Part shown: positions 43,295-51,913 of the stretch, one piece after another
Position numbering within the stretch: the stretch's first letter is position 1
Layout of the letters: each line of letters starts with the position of its first letter
Origin: Candidatus Aphodovivens excrementavium
Lineage (GTDB): Bacteria; Actinomycetota; Coriobacteriia; Coriobacteriales; Eggerthellaceae
Direction: 5' to 3'
NCBI GenBank assembly: GCA_018715935.1
Contig: DVKR01000013.1
Span: 1 to 64,000 of the forward strand
Length of the DNA stretch: 64,000 bases
Notes under the pieces: model-generated
Told to the model about the DNA's origin: nothing
The model's input: the letters and a program-made list of their open reading frames with translations, nothing else
The model's database searches: none
Translations under genes and position numbers: made by a program

Positions 43295-44119
43295 CTAGCC
43301 CAGCCACTGAGCAGTAAGAGCCTCGATGGTGCCGTCTTCCTCGAGAGCCTTGATGGCCTCATTGATGGCCTCGGTCAGGCCAGCGTTGTCCTTAGACACG
43401 GCGACGGCGTACTCTTCGCCCGTTGCCTCGGTCAGAACAACCTCGGCATCGGTGTAGGCGTCGGAAACCATCTGATCAACAACGGCCATGTCCATGCATA
43501 CCGCATTTGCCTGGCCAGCCTGCATCGCGGCAAAGCAGTCGGTGGCATTGCCATAGGGCTGCACCGTTGCGTTCGGGAAGTTCTCCTGAGCGAAGGTCTC
43601 GCCCGTGGTGCCGCTCTGAACAGCGATGATCACGCCTTCGGCGTTCAGCGCCTCGGCAGCGTTGTCGGCGGTAACGTCGCCGCCCTTCATTACGGCAACA
43701 GACTGATCGGCAATGTAGTACGGGTCGGTGAAGTCAACCGACTCGGCGCGCTCGGGGTCAACCGTGATGCCGGAGATGCCCACATCTGCCTGGCCGCCTG
43801 CCTGGATTGCAGGGACGATGCCGTCAAACTGAATGGTGGTGAATTCAGCTTCCAGACCAAGCTGCTCGGCAATTGCCTTGCCCAGATCGATGTCGAAGCC
43901 TACATACTCCTCGCCCTCGAGGTTCTCGAACGGCGGGAAGTCAGGCGAGGTGGCAATGGTGAGTTTGCCCTCGTTGATCAGCGAATAGCTGGCCTCTTCG
44001 GCAGCCGGCTCGCTGCCGCCCTGCTGCTCGGAGGACTGGCCGCTTGAGCAGCCGAACAGCGCAAGCGACGCAGCCAGAGCGCCGCAGGCGGCAAGTGCCG
44101 CCATCTTCTTGAATTTCAT
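43295..44119 (-). CDS. Amino-acid ABC transporter solute-binding lipoprotein
   Basis: 274 residues. The lipobox LALFGC puts the lipid on C24. The mature protein follows the SBP family 3 pattern: GKLTIATSPDFPPFENLEG, GFDIDLGKAIAEQLGLEAEF, FDGIVPAIQAGGQADVGISG, FTDPYYIADQSVAV, then AVQSGTTGETFA, and a C-terminal AINEAIKALEEDGTIEALT. The conserved Arg in ERAESVDF for the ligand carboxylate is present. It feeds the downstream permease and ATPase. A clear promoter is at 44218-44246. Confidence 0.95.
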   Translation of the reverse strand: MKFKKMAALAACGALAASLALFGCSSGQSSEQQGGSEPAAEEASYSLINEGKLTIATSPDFPPFENLEGEEYVGFDIDLGKAIAEQLGLEAEFTTIQFDGIVPAIQAGGQADVGISGITVDPERAESVDFTDPYYIADQSVAVMKGGDVTADNAAEALNAEGVIIAVQSGTTGETFAQENFPNATVQPYGNATDCFAAMQAGQANAVCMDMAVVDQMVSDAYTDAEVVLTEATGEEYAVAVSKDNAGLTEAINEAIKALEEDGTIEALTAQWLG

Positions 44120-44217
44120 TCCCTCTCCCCTTTCCTAGGTTCCTGCTCGCCCCGCGCACTCGCCAATGCGGCGCGAGCCTTGTGCCTACGCACCTCGTCC
44201 ATTCGGACAGTTGAATC

Positions 44218-44246
44218 ACTATACGCTTTTCATGCAAGAAACTCAA
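44218..44246 (-). promoter_or_regulatory. Sigma70-type promoter for amino-acid ABC operon
   Basis: On the minus strand TTGAGT (44246-44241), a 17-base spacer and TATAGT (44223-44218). Transcription would begin near 44210, giving a leader of about 90 bases. CTCAATTGTTGAG-type inverted sequence overlaps the -35 region and could bind a repressor. The structured element at 44289-44488 lies upstream of this promoter and so is not in its transcript. Confidence 0.7.
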
Positions 44247-44288
44247 TTGTTGAGCCTCAATTATGCAAAAGAGGTGTCGGGGAGAGGA

Positions 44289-44500
44289 ATCCCGGGGCGG
44301 GCGGAGCGGGGTTTTAGCCTCTCGATTGAGGAAAGGGATGAGAAAAACGCTTTACCGCCGTCACAGTGCGCCCGCCCGGGATCGCGTGGTGGCTCGGTAC
44401 TCTGCAAGGAGGGTATCGCGCGGGCAGCCCGCGGAAGGGGAAAGCCGCCCGCGCGAATCCTATGGTAGAAAGGAAACATCAAAAGCAGTTAAGCGAAAGA
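44289..44500. ncRNA. Conserved structured intergenic element, copy 1
   Basis: Homologous to 56361-56570. Shared parts in order are an outer helix ATCCC-(G)GGGCGGGC (44289-44302) with GCCCGCCCGGGAT (44370-44382); an inner hairpin with GAGGAAAGGGA; a small helix GTAC/GTAT; a helix GCGCGGGC/GCCCGCGC; and the single-stranded motif ATGGTAGAAAGG followed by ACATCAA (from 44462). Spacing is nearly identical in both copies, and the third and fourth helices differ in sequence but keep pairing. The coding strand is not known. The rest of 44120-44557 shows no gene. Confidence 0.5.
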
Positions 44501-44557
44501 TAAAAAGACGGCAAAGCGACACCGCGCCAACGCGCACAGTGACACCGCCTCAACACT

Positions 44558-45487
44558 TTAGCTCAGCAAAGGGCTATCAGGGGGCAGGCTGACGGAGCAG
44601 TAGCCGATGCGAGGCGGCGCGCCGAATGCGCCGTGGTAATCGGATCCGCCCGTAACGATAAGGCTGAAGCGCTCCGCCAGCTGCTCACAGCGCGCGCGGT
44701 CGGCAGGCGTGTGGTCGGGGTGATGCATCTCGATGCCGCGCAGGCCGCAGCTCACCAGCTCGGGAACAAGCTCATAGCTATCCAGTTGCCCGGGATGCGC
44801 AACCACGGGAATGCCGCCGTCTTGCGCGATGGCGCGCACGGCATCGCGGGCGTCTACGTAGGTGATGTCGCGGGCGCACAAGCCCTCGCCCTTGAATAGG
44901 CCGCGATACAGATGCACGTACTCGGGGCTTCCGTAGGGATCGTCGGTAAGCGCCGCCATGATGTGCTGCTTATAGAGGGCGGTTGAGCGCTGCGCCAGCC
45001 CCATGGCACGCGCAACGTTAACCCGGTAACCTGCGGCAAGCAGCTGATTGAGCTGCCAGCGCGAGTTGGCGTCGCGGCTCTCCAGGGTAGGTGCGCACAG
45101 CGCCTCGATGGCCGGCGAGTATTCGCGCAGGCCGTATCCCAGCACGTGCACCTTGCGGTCACGCGCGAAATCGTATGCGCTAATCTCAATGCCGCCAATC
45201 ACGCGCACGCCGAAGCGCTCGCCCAAATCGCGCGCCTCGTCAAGCCCGCGCGTCGTGTCGTGGTTGGTGAACGCCACACACCCAGCTCCCTCGCGGCGCG
45301 CCTCGTCAAGCGCTTCCTCAAACGTCAGCGAACCGTCCGACACCGTCGTATGCACGTGCAGGTCGGAGCGAATTGTGTCCGTAGCTGCGTCCGTTCCTGA
45401 AGCTACGCCCGCGCTCGCGGCTGCGCCTGCTCCCTGGGCACGCTCCTCTTTGGTCGCCGCGCCTTGCCCGATACCCTCGTCGCTCAA
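44558..45487 (-). CDS. phnPP: PHP-family cyclic phosphate phosphodiesterase (PhnPP-like)
   Basis: 309 residues. The PHP metal motifs DLHVHTTVSDG (about 42-52), FTNHDTTRGL, GGIEISAYD, VVAHPGQLD, GIEMHHPDH and GGSDYHG are complete. In Eggerthella lenta the PHP protein linked to the phn genes (PhnPP) hydrolyses both ester bonds of ribose 1,2-cyclic phosphate 5-phosphate, replacing PhnP. Position at the end of this phn operon and overlap with phnL by four bases support the same role here. The first ~38 residues are Ala/Gly-rich and dispensable-looking. Confidence 0.85.
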   Translation of the reverse strand: MSDEGIGQGAATKEERAQGAGAAASAGVASGTDAATDTIRSDLHVHTTVSDGSLTFEEALDEARREGAGCVAFTNHDTTRGLDEARDLGERFGVRVIGGIEISAYDFARDRKVHVLGYGLREYSPAIEALCAPTLESRDANSRWQLNQLLAAGYRVNVARAMGLAQRSTALYKQHIMAALTDDPYGSPEYVHLYRGLFKGEGLCARDITYVDARDAVRAIAQDGGIPVVAHPGQLDSYELVPELVSCGLRGIEMHHPDHTPADRARCEQLAERFSLIVTGGSDYHGAFGAPPRIGYCSVSLPPDSPLLS

Positions 45488-46182
45488 GCCAACACCCCCT
45501 GTTGCATGTTGAACTCATGGTCGCAAAGACCCTCCATAAAGGCAAGGTCGTGGAAGATGCCCAGCATGGTGGTGCCCTGGTCTTTTAGCTGTTCGATGAG
45601 CTCGCGCACCTTGAGCTTTGACGCATCGTCCAGCGAGGCGGTAGGCTCGTCGAGCAGCAGCAGCCGCGGACGCTTGATCATGGCAGCGGCGATGTTGAGG
45701 CGCAGCTTCTCGCCGCCCGAGAACGTGCGGGGGTACAGCTCCCACAGCTCCTCGTCAAGGTCGAAGTGGCGCAGCATGCGCTCGGTCTCGGCCTCGGCAT
45801 GGGCGCGGTCATCGACGCCGAACGCCTCCAGCGCGCTTTTGAGCACGATCTCGTAGGCGGTTTGACGCGGCAGGGCAGACAGGAACTGCGACACATAGCC
45901 TAGCTCGTAGGCGCGCAGGTACAGCATCTGACGCTGGGTTGCGGTGCACAGGTCAACAAGCCCGAACCGCTCTGAGTCATAGAGAATACGACCGGCCTCC
46001 GGCAGGTTGGTCCGCCAAATGCAACGCAGGATGGTTGACTTGCCGCTGCCGCTGCGTCCGGTGATGCCAACGAACTCGCCTGGCTGAATGCTAAAGCTCA
46101 CGTCCTCGCAGCCCTGGATGCGCCGGCCGACACGGTGCAGGGTGAAAGATTTGGACAGATGCTCGATCGAAAGCAAGGCCAT
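45484..46182 (-). CDS. phnL: C-P lyase operon ABC-type protein PhnL
   Basis: 232 residues. Walker A GITGRSGSGKST, Q loop GYVSQFL, signature FSGGEKLRLNIAAAMI, Walker B RLLLLDEPTASLD and FHDLAFME. The KSFTLH start and the sequence around LRAYELGYVSQFLSALPR are characteristic of PhnL. PhnL takes part with PhnGHI in the nucleosidase step that links phosphonate to ATP's ribose. It is two bases downstream of phnM and overlaps phnPP. Confidence 0.93.
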   Translation of the reverse strand: MALLSIEHLSKSFTLHRVGRRIQGCEDVSFSIQPGEFVGITGRSGSGKSTILRCIWRTNLPEAGRILYDSERFGLVDLCTATQRQMLYLRAYELGYVSQFLSALPRQTAYEIVLKSALEAFGVDDRAHAEAETERMLRHFDLDEELWELYPRTFSGGEKLRLNIAAAMIKRPRLLLLDEPTASLDDASKLKVRELIEQLKDQGTTMLGIFHDLAFMEGLCDHEFNMQQGVLA

Positions 46183-46184
46183 AA

Positions 46185-47678
46185 TTAGCGCACCTCCGCC
46201 TGTTGCGCGTCGCAGACCGCAGACGCGGTTGTAGACGTTGCCACCAAGCCATCTGCGTGCGTGCCTGTGGGCACGGTTGCGGTTGCGGTCGCACTCGCAG
46301 GCGCGCTGGAACGTGCTCTGTTTGCAGCCTGGCGCCTTGCTCCTGCTTCGGCAACAATCTGCGCCTCGCGCCGATCGCGCCCATAGCCGCGCGGCTGATC
46401 GGGGTAGTGGGAGCGAAACACCGAATGACCCCCCACGAACGCGCGCGTTACCACCGGCATGGTTCGGCCGGCGCCGTCGCAGGCGATCTCGCGAACCAAC
46501 AGCACGTCGGCGCGCTTGCCCACGGCGATGGATCCGACCTCGCCCGCAATGCCCGCCGCCTTGGCAGGATTGATGGTGACCAAGGAGAACGCCTTCTCAA
46601 GCGACAGGTCGCAGGCATCGCGCAACATGAACACCGCATCAAGCAGCGCTGCGGGATAATAGTCGCTGCACAGCATGTCGATAGCGCCGTCCTGTACCGC
46701 CTCGCGAGCCGACAGGTTTCCGGAATGGCTGTGACCCATCAGCACGTTCGGGGCGCCGGCAAGCGTGTGGAGGCCGCGCCGGCGCGCCTCGCGGGCAATG
46801 TTCAGTGTGATGGGGAACTCAGAAATCGCCGCCTCCAGGCCGTCCATCAGCTCCAGCTTCTCAACGCTGTCGTCGTCATGCGACGCAATTGAGATGCCAC
46901 GCTCGCGCGCAATCCCTGCAAGGGTTGCCACCTGCGCGTAAGTGAGCTTGTTCGCCTCCTGCTGGTTTTTGATGATGCGCGCCACCTCCTCGTCGGAAAG
47001 GTCGCGATAGCCTTTAAGCGTATCGGCAAAGATCAGCAAGTCGCTGTACTGGCCCTGTCCCGGCGTGTGATCCATGAACGACACCAAGTCCACCTTGCCT
47101 GAGCGCAAATACGCCTCGATGTCGTCGTACAAATCCACCGAGTCCAGCTCAACGCGCATATGCAAGCGATGGCGAATAAGATGGTCGCGCTCTTCGCTTG
47201 CACGCATAGACGCCACATGGTCGATAAGCGCGCTCACGTTGCTGAAGTCGCGGATGGGCTTGTGGTCGAAAATGCTCGCCCCGTACACCGACAGCGAATG
47301 GAAAATAGTGGTGATGCCGTGCGACACGAGCTCGCGGTCGGCCTTGTAGAGCGAGGTGGACAGGTCCATGACCACGCTCGGACGCGGAGAGGCGACGTTT
47401 TCGACATAGTCGGAATGAACGTCGATGAGGCCAGGCGTTACGTAGGCGCCGCGCGCATCAACCACCGGCAGCATCCCCGCCGTGCCGTCGGGCACCATGC
47501 CCTCCCACACGCCGCTGATTGCATCCGTTTCGCGCGGAAGCTCGGAAAGCGCCCCGCCGACTTCGGTGGGCTGGATGGCAACGATGCGCCCGTCGACGAT
47601 GACGACGTCGTGGTCGCGCAGCAGGCGGTCAGCGCACACTACCGTACCGCCGCAGATGAGGTAGGAGTTCTCGTTCAT
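46185..47678 (-). CDS. phnM: Alpha-D-ribose 1-methylphosphonate 5-triphosphate diphosphatase
   Basis: 497 residues of the amidohydrolase fold. PhnM removes pyrophosphate from the phosphonate-ribose triphosphate. Motifs seen are YVTPGLIDVHSDYVEN, MDHTPGQGQYSD, ASHDDDS, MGHSHSGN, DYYPAALLDA and NPAKAAGI. The first ~400 residues match the family; the last ~75 residues are an Ala/Arg/Thr-rich tail not found in ordinary PhnM (about 380 residues). The gap of 80 bases to phnK is the largest within the operon after phnD, with GAAAGGAAA as ribosome site. Confidence 0.93.
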   Translation of the reverse strand: MNENSYLICGGTVVCADRLLRDHDVVIVDGRIVAIQPTEVGGALSELPRETDAISGVWEGMVPDGTAGMLPVVDARGAYVTPGLIDVHSDYVENVASPRPSVVMDLSTSLYKADRELVSHGITTIFHSLSVYGASIFDHKPIRDFSNVSALIDHVASMRASEERDHLIRHRLHMRVELDSVDLYDDIEAYLRSGKVDLVSFMDHTPGQGQYSDLLIFADTLKGYRDLSDEEVARIIKNQQEANKLTYAQVATLAGIARERGISIASHDDDSVEKLELMDGLEAAISEFPITLNIAREARRRGLHTLAGAPNVLMGHSHSGNLSAREAVQDGAIDMLCSDYYPAALLDAVFMLRDACDLSLEKAFSLVTINPAKAAGIAGEVGSIAVGKRADVLLVREIACDGAGRTMPVVTRAFVGGHSVFRSHYPDQPRGYGRDRREAQIVAEAGARRQAANRARSSAPASATATATVPTGTHADGLVATSTTASAVCDAQQAEVR

Positions 47679-47758
47679 CGGTTTCCTTTCCGGAAAGGAG
47701 AATTCGTAGGTCGTTCGAAATGCCAGCGAGCTGCAGCGTCGGCTCTATTCGCCGCTCG

Positions 47759-48649
47759 TCAGAGCAGCGAATAGACCAGCTGTTGCGTGTAGGAGTGCTG
47801 AGGGTCTTCGAGGATCTGGTCGGTTAGGCCGCTTTCGATGATGCGGCCGTCCAGCATTACCAGCGTTCGGTCGGCAAGCATGCGGATGACGCCCAGGTCG
47901 TGACTGACCACCAGCATGCTGACGTCAAAGTCGCGGCGGATCTGCTGGATGAGGTCGAGCACGGCTGCCTGCACGGACAGATCCAACCCTGTGGTCACCT
48001 CGTCGAGCAGCAGGATGGGCGGGTTGTTCGACAGCGCCTTGGCAATCTGCACGCGCTGCTGCATACCGCCCGAGAACAGGCGCGGCGCATCTTTAGCGCG
48101 CGACAGGGGGATGTTCACACGCTCGAGAAGTTCCTCACCGCGGTCGCGCATGGCGCCCACCTGGCGGCTGCCGGCTGCAATCATCTGTTCGGCGATGTTG
48201 GACAGCGACGAGAAATCCATGCGCAGGCCCAGATAGGGGTTCTGGTACACCATGCCGAACACCGTGTTGCGGATGCGGCGCTTGTGCTGGGGCGACGCCT
48301 CAAGCACGTTGGCCGCGCCGCCGTCGTAGGGAGCGACGCGCACCTCGCCCTCGGTTGCTCGCTCATCGAAATACAAGCACTTCATCAGCGTCGATTTACC
48401 GCTGCCCGACTCGCCCACGATGCCCACGATCTCAGCGGGATACACGTCCAGGTTTGCGTCGCGCACGGCATGGACGGTGCCACACACGGGGCACACGTTG
48501 CGTTCGAGCTTGGCGTCGGGCGCCAGGCAATGGGGGCATCCGGCGCCAAAGCGTTTGGACAGGTGGCGCACCGACAGGCACGGCTCCTCGTCCGCACCGA
48601 ACGGACGCGCGTCGCGCACGCCATCTGCCAACTGAGTGCTAGCGCTCAC
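47759..48649 (-). CDS. phnK: C-P lyase ABC-type ATPase PhnK with Cys4 insertion
   Basis: 296 residues. PhnK is the ATPase that binds the PhnGHIJ core. Walker A GESGSGKST (79-87), Q loop VYQNPYLGLRMDFSS, signature FSGGMQQRVQIAKAL, Walker B ILLLDEVTTGLD and VVSHDLGVIRML are complete. Between the first strand and Walker A is an insertion with C38, C41, C53 and C56 (GCPHC and NVCPVCG), a probable zinc knuckle. GTG 48649 is chosen: AAGGAGGAA precedes it and it overlaps the phnJ stop by 11 bases. Confidence 0.92.
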   Translation of the reverse strand: MSASTQLADGVRDARPFGADEEPCLSVRHLSKRFGAGCPHCLAPDAKLERNVCPVCGTVHAVRDANLDVYPAEIVGIVGESGSGKSTLMKCLYFDERATEGEVRVAPYDGGAANVLEASPQHKRRIRNTVFGMVYQNPYLGLRMDFSSLSNIAEQMIAAGSRQVGAMRDRGEELLERVNIPLSRAKDAPRLFSGGMQQRVQIAKALSNNPPILLLDEVTTGLDLSVQAAVLDLIQQIRRDFDVSMLVVSHDLGVIRMLADRTLVMLDGRIIESGLTDQILEDPQHSYTQQLVYSLL

Positions 48650-49505
48650 CGTCTTCCTCCTTCCCTTGAGCCTGTTGCGCACAGCGGGCGGCGCAGAAGG
48701 CAGTGTCATTGCATTGGTAGACGGTTGCGCCCGTCGCTTCGTCAACCAGCTCGTCCAAGAACACGCCCTCGGCGCCGCACAGGCGGCAGCGCTTGCCTTC
48801 GAAGCGCTCGACCACAAACGGGTAGTCCTCGAAATCGAGTGGCTTGACATCGGTATAGGGCGGCACAGCGTAGATCTTCTTCTCGCGACCGGCGCCCAAA
48901 AGCGTGAGATTGGCGGCTTGGTTGAGCTTCATGTTGTCAAAGCGCGGAATGGGCGAAGGCGCCATCACATAGCGCCCGTTCACGAGCACGGGGTGGTCGG
49001 CGCCAGTGGTGGTGGTGCCAAACTTGACGATCTGGTCGAACAGCTCCAGCCACGCACCGGTATAGTCCGCCTCGGCGTGCAGGCGCTTGGTGACCTCCTC
49101 GCGCGGCTCGAAGCTGCGCAGCGGCTCAGGGGTGGGAACCTGCAGCACCAGGATCTGATCCTCGCGCAGCGGACGCTCGGGAATGCGGTGACGAGACTGG
49201 ATGAGAGTGGCTTCCTCGGTTGCTTCGGTCACTTCGACGTCGGTGGTTGCTGCCACCAGCTTTTTGATGTTGACGGCGTTGACGCTGTCGTCGCTGCCTT
49301 GGTCGATAACTTTGAGCACATCGCCCTTGCCGATGAGGCTGAGCGTGATCTGCAGGCCGCCCGTGCCCCAACCGCGGCCGATGGGCATCTCGCGCGAAGC
49401 GAACGGCACCTGGTAGCCCGGAATGCACACGCCCTTGATGACCGCGCGGCGAATCTCGCGCTTGGACGCCTCGTCGAAAAACGCGTAGTTATACAGCTGG
49501 CGCAT
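48639..49505 (-). CDS. phnJ: C-P lyase catalytic subunit PhnJ (radical SAM)
   Basis: 288 residues. PhnJ breaks the carbon-phosphorus bond of ribose-linked phosphonate with a 4Fe-4S/SAM radical. The four cysteines C240, C243, C265 and C271 have the exact CX2CX21CX5C pattern of the family. The glycine-rich GWGTGGLQITLS loop carries the glycyl-radical residue. ATG 49505 (MRQLYNYAFFDE) follows AAGGAGG and overlaps the end of phnI; upstream codons in frame are not part of it. Confidence 0.97.
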   Translation of the reverse strand: MRQLYNYAFFDEASKREIRRAVIKGVCIPGYQVPFASREMPIGRGWGTGGLQITLSLIGKGDVLKVIDQGSDDSVNAVNIKKLVAATTDVEVTEATEEATLIQSRHRIPERPLREDQILVLQVPTPEPLRSFEPREEVTKRLHAEADYTGAWLELFDQIVKFGTTTTGADHPVLVNGRYVMAPSPIPRFDNMKLNQAANLTLLGAGREKKIYAVPPYTDVKPLDFEDYPFVVERFEGKRCRLCGAEGVFLDELVDEATGATVYQCNDTAFCAARCAQQAQGKEEDGER

Positions 49506-50742
49506 CGTCGGCCTCCTTCCCCTCGTCGCGCGTCGAGCGGACACTAGAGAGCTTGGATTGGAACGTCACATAGTGGGGAAGCTTGAGGTGCGAGATGAAG
49601 CCGGTGGCCTCGACGCCGTCCACGTGGTAGAGCACGAACTCCTCGTCCTGCGTGGGATAGCGCCTGTCCACCGAGCTCAGGCAGCGGTCGAGCACGCTCA
49701 TGGCTATCGCCTTGGTTTCGGAGGAGCCCATCACCAGGCCGTAGCCAATCTGGAACGACAGGGTTCCGTCGGCGTTCTCGTCGCCTTCCGAGAAAAACAC
49801 GCTCTCGACCTCGGTGACAGGGACGGAGCCCAGGTAGTAAGCGTCCTCGGCAGCGCCCTGCTCGAGCGGGTGATCGACCGCCACCTCCACCATGCCGCTG
49901 CGCAGCTCGCCCACCGTGGGATGTGCGGGGCCGAACCCGCGGATAGCGGCATAGCCCAGCGCCTCAACGGCCTGCGTCATGCCGCGCGCCAGCGTCTGCA
50001 GGCGCACCGAGCGCGGGGCGGGGATGGTCAGTGGAACCATGGTTGCGTCGACCGGCGGGGTGTCGTCGGCCTGTACGGGGGCCACCAGCCCTTCGGCGCG
50101 CAAGTAGTCCAGCACGCGGGGGTACCCGTCCGCAGCGGCGGATGCGGAAGCCGCTGCGTCGACGTCGGCATTGACGCGGCTTCCGACAGACGCGCCAGCC
50201 GGGCGATCGTCGCTAGCGCGGTCGCCGGCAAATGCGTCGTCGAAGCGGCCGCCTGCCGATGCCGCATCCGCCTTTGAAACAACGGCGGCAAAATGACGCT
50301 CGAGAGAGCGACACTTCTCGGCTCGTTCGGCGTCGCCTTCTTGCTCCAAATCAAATTCGAGCAAACGATGGCTGTAGTCGCGCGTGGCGCCGAGCACCTG
50401 ACCTCCCGGCACATCCTTGAACGCAGCAGAGATACGGCGCCGCACGCGCATGGCTCCCGTGTTTACGGGGCGCGAGATGTAGGGGCGTTCGAGCGTCGAG
50501 CGGAACGCGCGCAGCAGGAACACCGCCTCGTCGGGAATGCCGGACGCTTGCTTAAGCGCCAGCGCCGCCAGACGGGGCGCATAGAGGGAAGCCTCGCCCA
50601 TCACCTGGTCGATAAGCCCGGGAAAGGCGCCCTCGATTTCCTTTACGTCGGCGGCGTCATGCGCCTTGACGCGCTCGAGCTCAAGCAGCTTGAGGCTTTC
50701 CTCGATGGCGACACCGCCGCCTTTGACCGCAACGTAGCCCAT
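49489..50742 (-). CDS. phnI: C-P lyase core subunit PhnI
   Basis: 417 residues. PhnI is the nucleosidase-like core subunit. MGYVAVKGG at the start, MGEASLYAPRLAALALKQASG, RRISAAFKDVPGGQVLG, ARGMTQAVEALGYAAIRGFGP and the late FISHLKLPHYVTFQSKL are typical. An Ala/Asp/Ser-rich insertion of ~45 residues (about 160-205) makes it longer than the usual ~355. It follows phnH with a one-base overlap; AAGGAGG precedes it. Confidence 0.95.
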   Translation of the reverse strand: MGYVAVKGGGVAIEESLKLLELERVKAHDAADVKEIEGAFPGLIDQVMGEASLYAPRLAALALKQASGIPDEAVFLLRAFRSTLERPYISRPVNTGAMRVRRRISAAFKDVPGGQVLGATRDYSHRLLEFDLEQEGDAERAEKCRSLERHFAAVVSKADAASAGGRFDDAFAGDRASDDRPAGASVGSRVNADVDAAASASAAADGYPRVLDYLRAEGLVAPVQADDTPPVDATMVPLTIPAPRSVRLQTLARGMTQAVEALGYAAIRGFGPAHPTVGELRSGMVEVAVDHPLEQGAAEDAYYLGSVPVTEVESVFFSEGDENADGTLSFQIGYGLVMGSSETKAIAMSVLDRCLSSVDRRYPTQDEEFVLYHVDGVEATGFISHLKLPHYVTFQSKLSSVRSTRDEGKEADDAPAV

Positions 50743-51380
50743 CAGCGCATCCCTCCTTCAACAGACACAGCGCTGGTGCGCGGAATTGCCACCACATTGC
50801 CTGCGGGGTCGACAAGCGCGATGTCGATGCCGCAGGGAAACTCGTCGGCGCGCTCCTGGCGCGCAGCAACCCAGCTGTCGCGGTCGACCGCGAACCGGTT
50901 GGTGTCTTTGACGCCAGGCCCCGCAACCTCCACCAGCACCATGCCCGGCTTCAAGGCCTCGTTGGCTGCAGGCGCCGAAGCGACATGCGTGCAGCCCAGC
51001 AACACCGTCGCTCCCATCTCGGGAGATGTCGGCGTGCCCGGCTTGGCGTGAGCGATCGACTCGGAAACCACCCGCGCATCGGCTCTGCCGGGAACGATAA
51101 TGAAGTCCGCCTCATCAACGGAGGCGCGGCGCGCGTGGGTCTCGGAGGCAAGGTATATAGCCGCGGCATCGGACTCTGCGTCGGCGATCGCAAACGTCAC
51201 CGCCTGGTCGACAAACAGACGAGCCAGCGCGCACAACGCACCGTCGAGGGAGGCGGGGCGTACGCCGTCTTCGGCATCGGGTTCAACCGCGCGCACCAAG
51301 CCGGGGCGCGCAAACGCGTCCAGCACCTGGCGGAACGACCGCTGAGCACGAAGCAAGTCCGCGTTGTCTGCGATCATCAT
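50742..51380 (-). CDS. phnH: C-P lyase core subunit PhnH
   Basis: 212 residues. The segment LLRAQRSFRQVLDAFARPG near the start is the PhnH hallmark, followed by CALARLFVDQAVTFAI, the central DEADFIIVPGRAD, GTPTSPEMGATVLL, and near the end FPCGIDIALVDPAGNVVAIPRT with the family's PRT ending. PhnH is a PLP-fold-related subunit without catalysis that completes the PhnGHIJ core. It overlaps phnG by four bases (ATGA) and phnI by one. Confidence 0.94.
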   Translation of the reverse strand: MMIADNADLLRAQRSFRQVLDAFARPGLVRAVEPDAEDGVRPASLDGALCALARLFVDQAVTFAIADAESDAAAIYLASETHARRASVDEADFIIVPGRADARVVSESIAHAKPGTPTSPEMGATVLLGCTHVASAPAANEALKPGMVLVEVAGPGVKDTNRFAVDRDSWVAARQERADEFPCGIDIALVDPAGNVVAIPRTSAVSVEGGMR

Positions 51381-51868
51381 CGCTGGCCCCCTTCCTCGGA
51401 AGCGTCGCCGGAGGCGGCGCCGGGTTCGTCCATCGTCGAGAAATCCACCTTGGTGCGCTGAACCAGTTGCTGCTCGGCAGCCTCACACGCACGGATCCGC
51501 GCTGCCTCCTGCGCCAGGCGGTCGTCCCAGCGCGCGGCAAAAGCAGCGCCGCCCGGACCTGAAAACGCCGCGTCGATCACGGCCAACTCGTAGGCACGGC
51601 AGCGATTGCTGCCCAAAAGCAGCCCCAGCCCTACCGTCTCGCCTACGCGCACGCGGCACGACGTCATGAGCGCCTCGCCCAAATAGAACAGGCTTCCCTG
51701 CGCCGTCTCGCGCACCTGAACCATCACCAGCTCTTCACGCGGCTCGTCGAGCACCGAGATCACAGGCGCGCCGTCGCCGCCCACTCCCGCCTCGACATCT
51801 CGCACGATCTCGGACGCCAGCGAGGGATTCCCCTCCACCAGCACCCGAGTCCGTTCGTAACGTTTCAC
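51377..51868 (-). CDS. phnG: C-P lyase core subunit PhnG
   Basis: 163 residues from GTG with AAAGGAA upstream. RGLVMVQVRETAQGSLFYLGEALMTSCRV is represented here by LVMVQVRETAQGSLFYLGEA followed by TSCRVRVGETVGLGLLLG, the diagnostic PhnG core. RAYELAVIDAAF follows. The last ~45 residues are variable, rich in Ala, Glu and Arg. It starts 46 bases after the upstream phnE copy. Confidence 0.93.
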   Translation of the reverse strand: MKRYERTRVLVEGNPSLASEIVRDVEAGVGGDGAPVISVLDEPREELVMVQVRETAQGSLFYLGEALMTSCRVRVGETVGLGLLLGSNRCRAYELAVIDAAFSGPGGAAFAARWDDRLAQEAARIRACEAAEQQLVQRTKVDFSTMDEPGAASGDASEEGGQR

Positions 51869-51913
51869 TTGGGTTTTTCCTTTCGTTATCGATCGTTGTC
51901 GCGCGCCGGACGC

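Noticed and set aside
44263-44592. Plus-strand frame of 109 basic residues across element copy 1
   Set aside because: The homologous copy at 56361 does not keep this frame, and changes between copies preserve base pairing, not codons.
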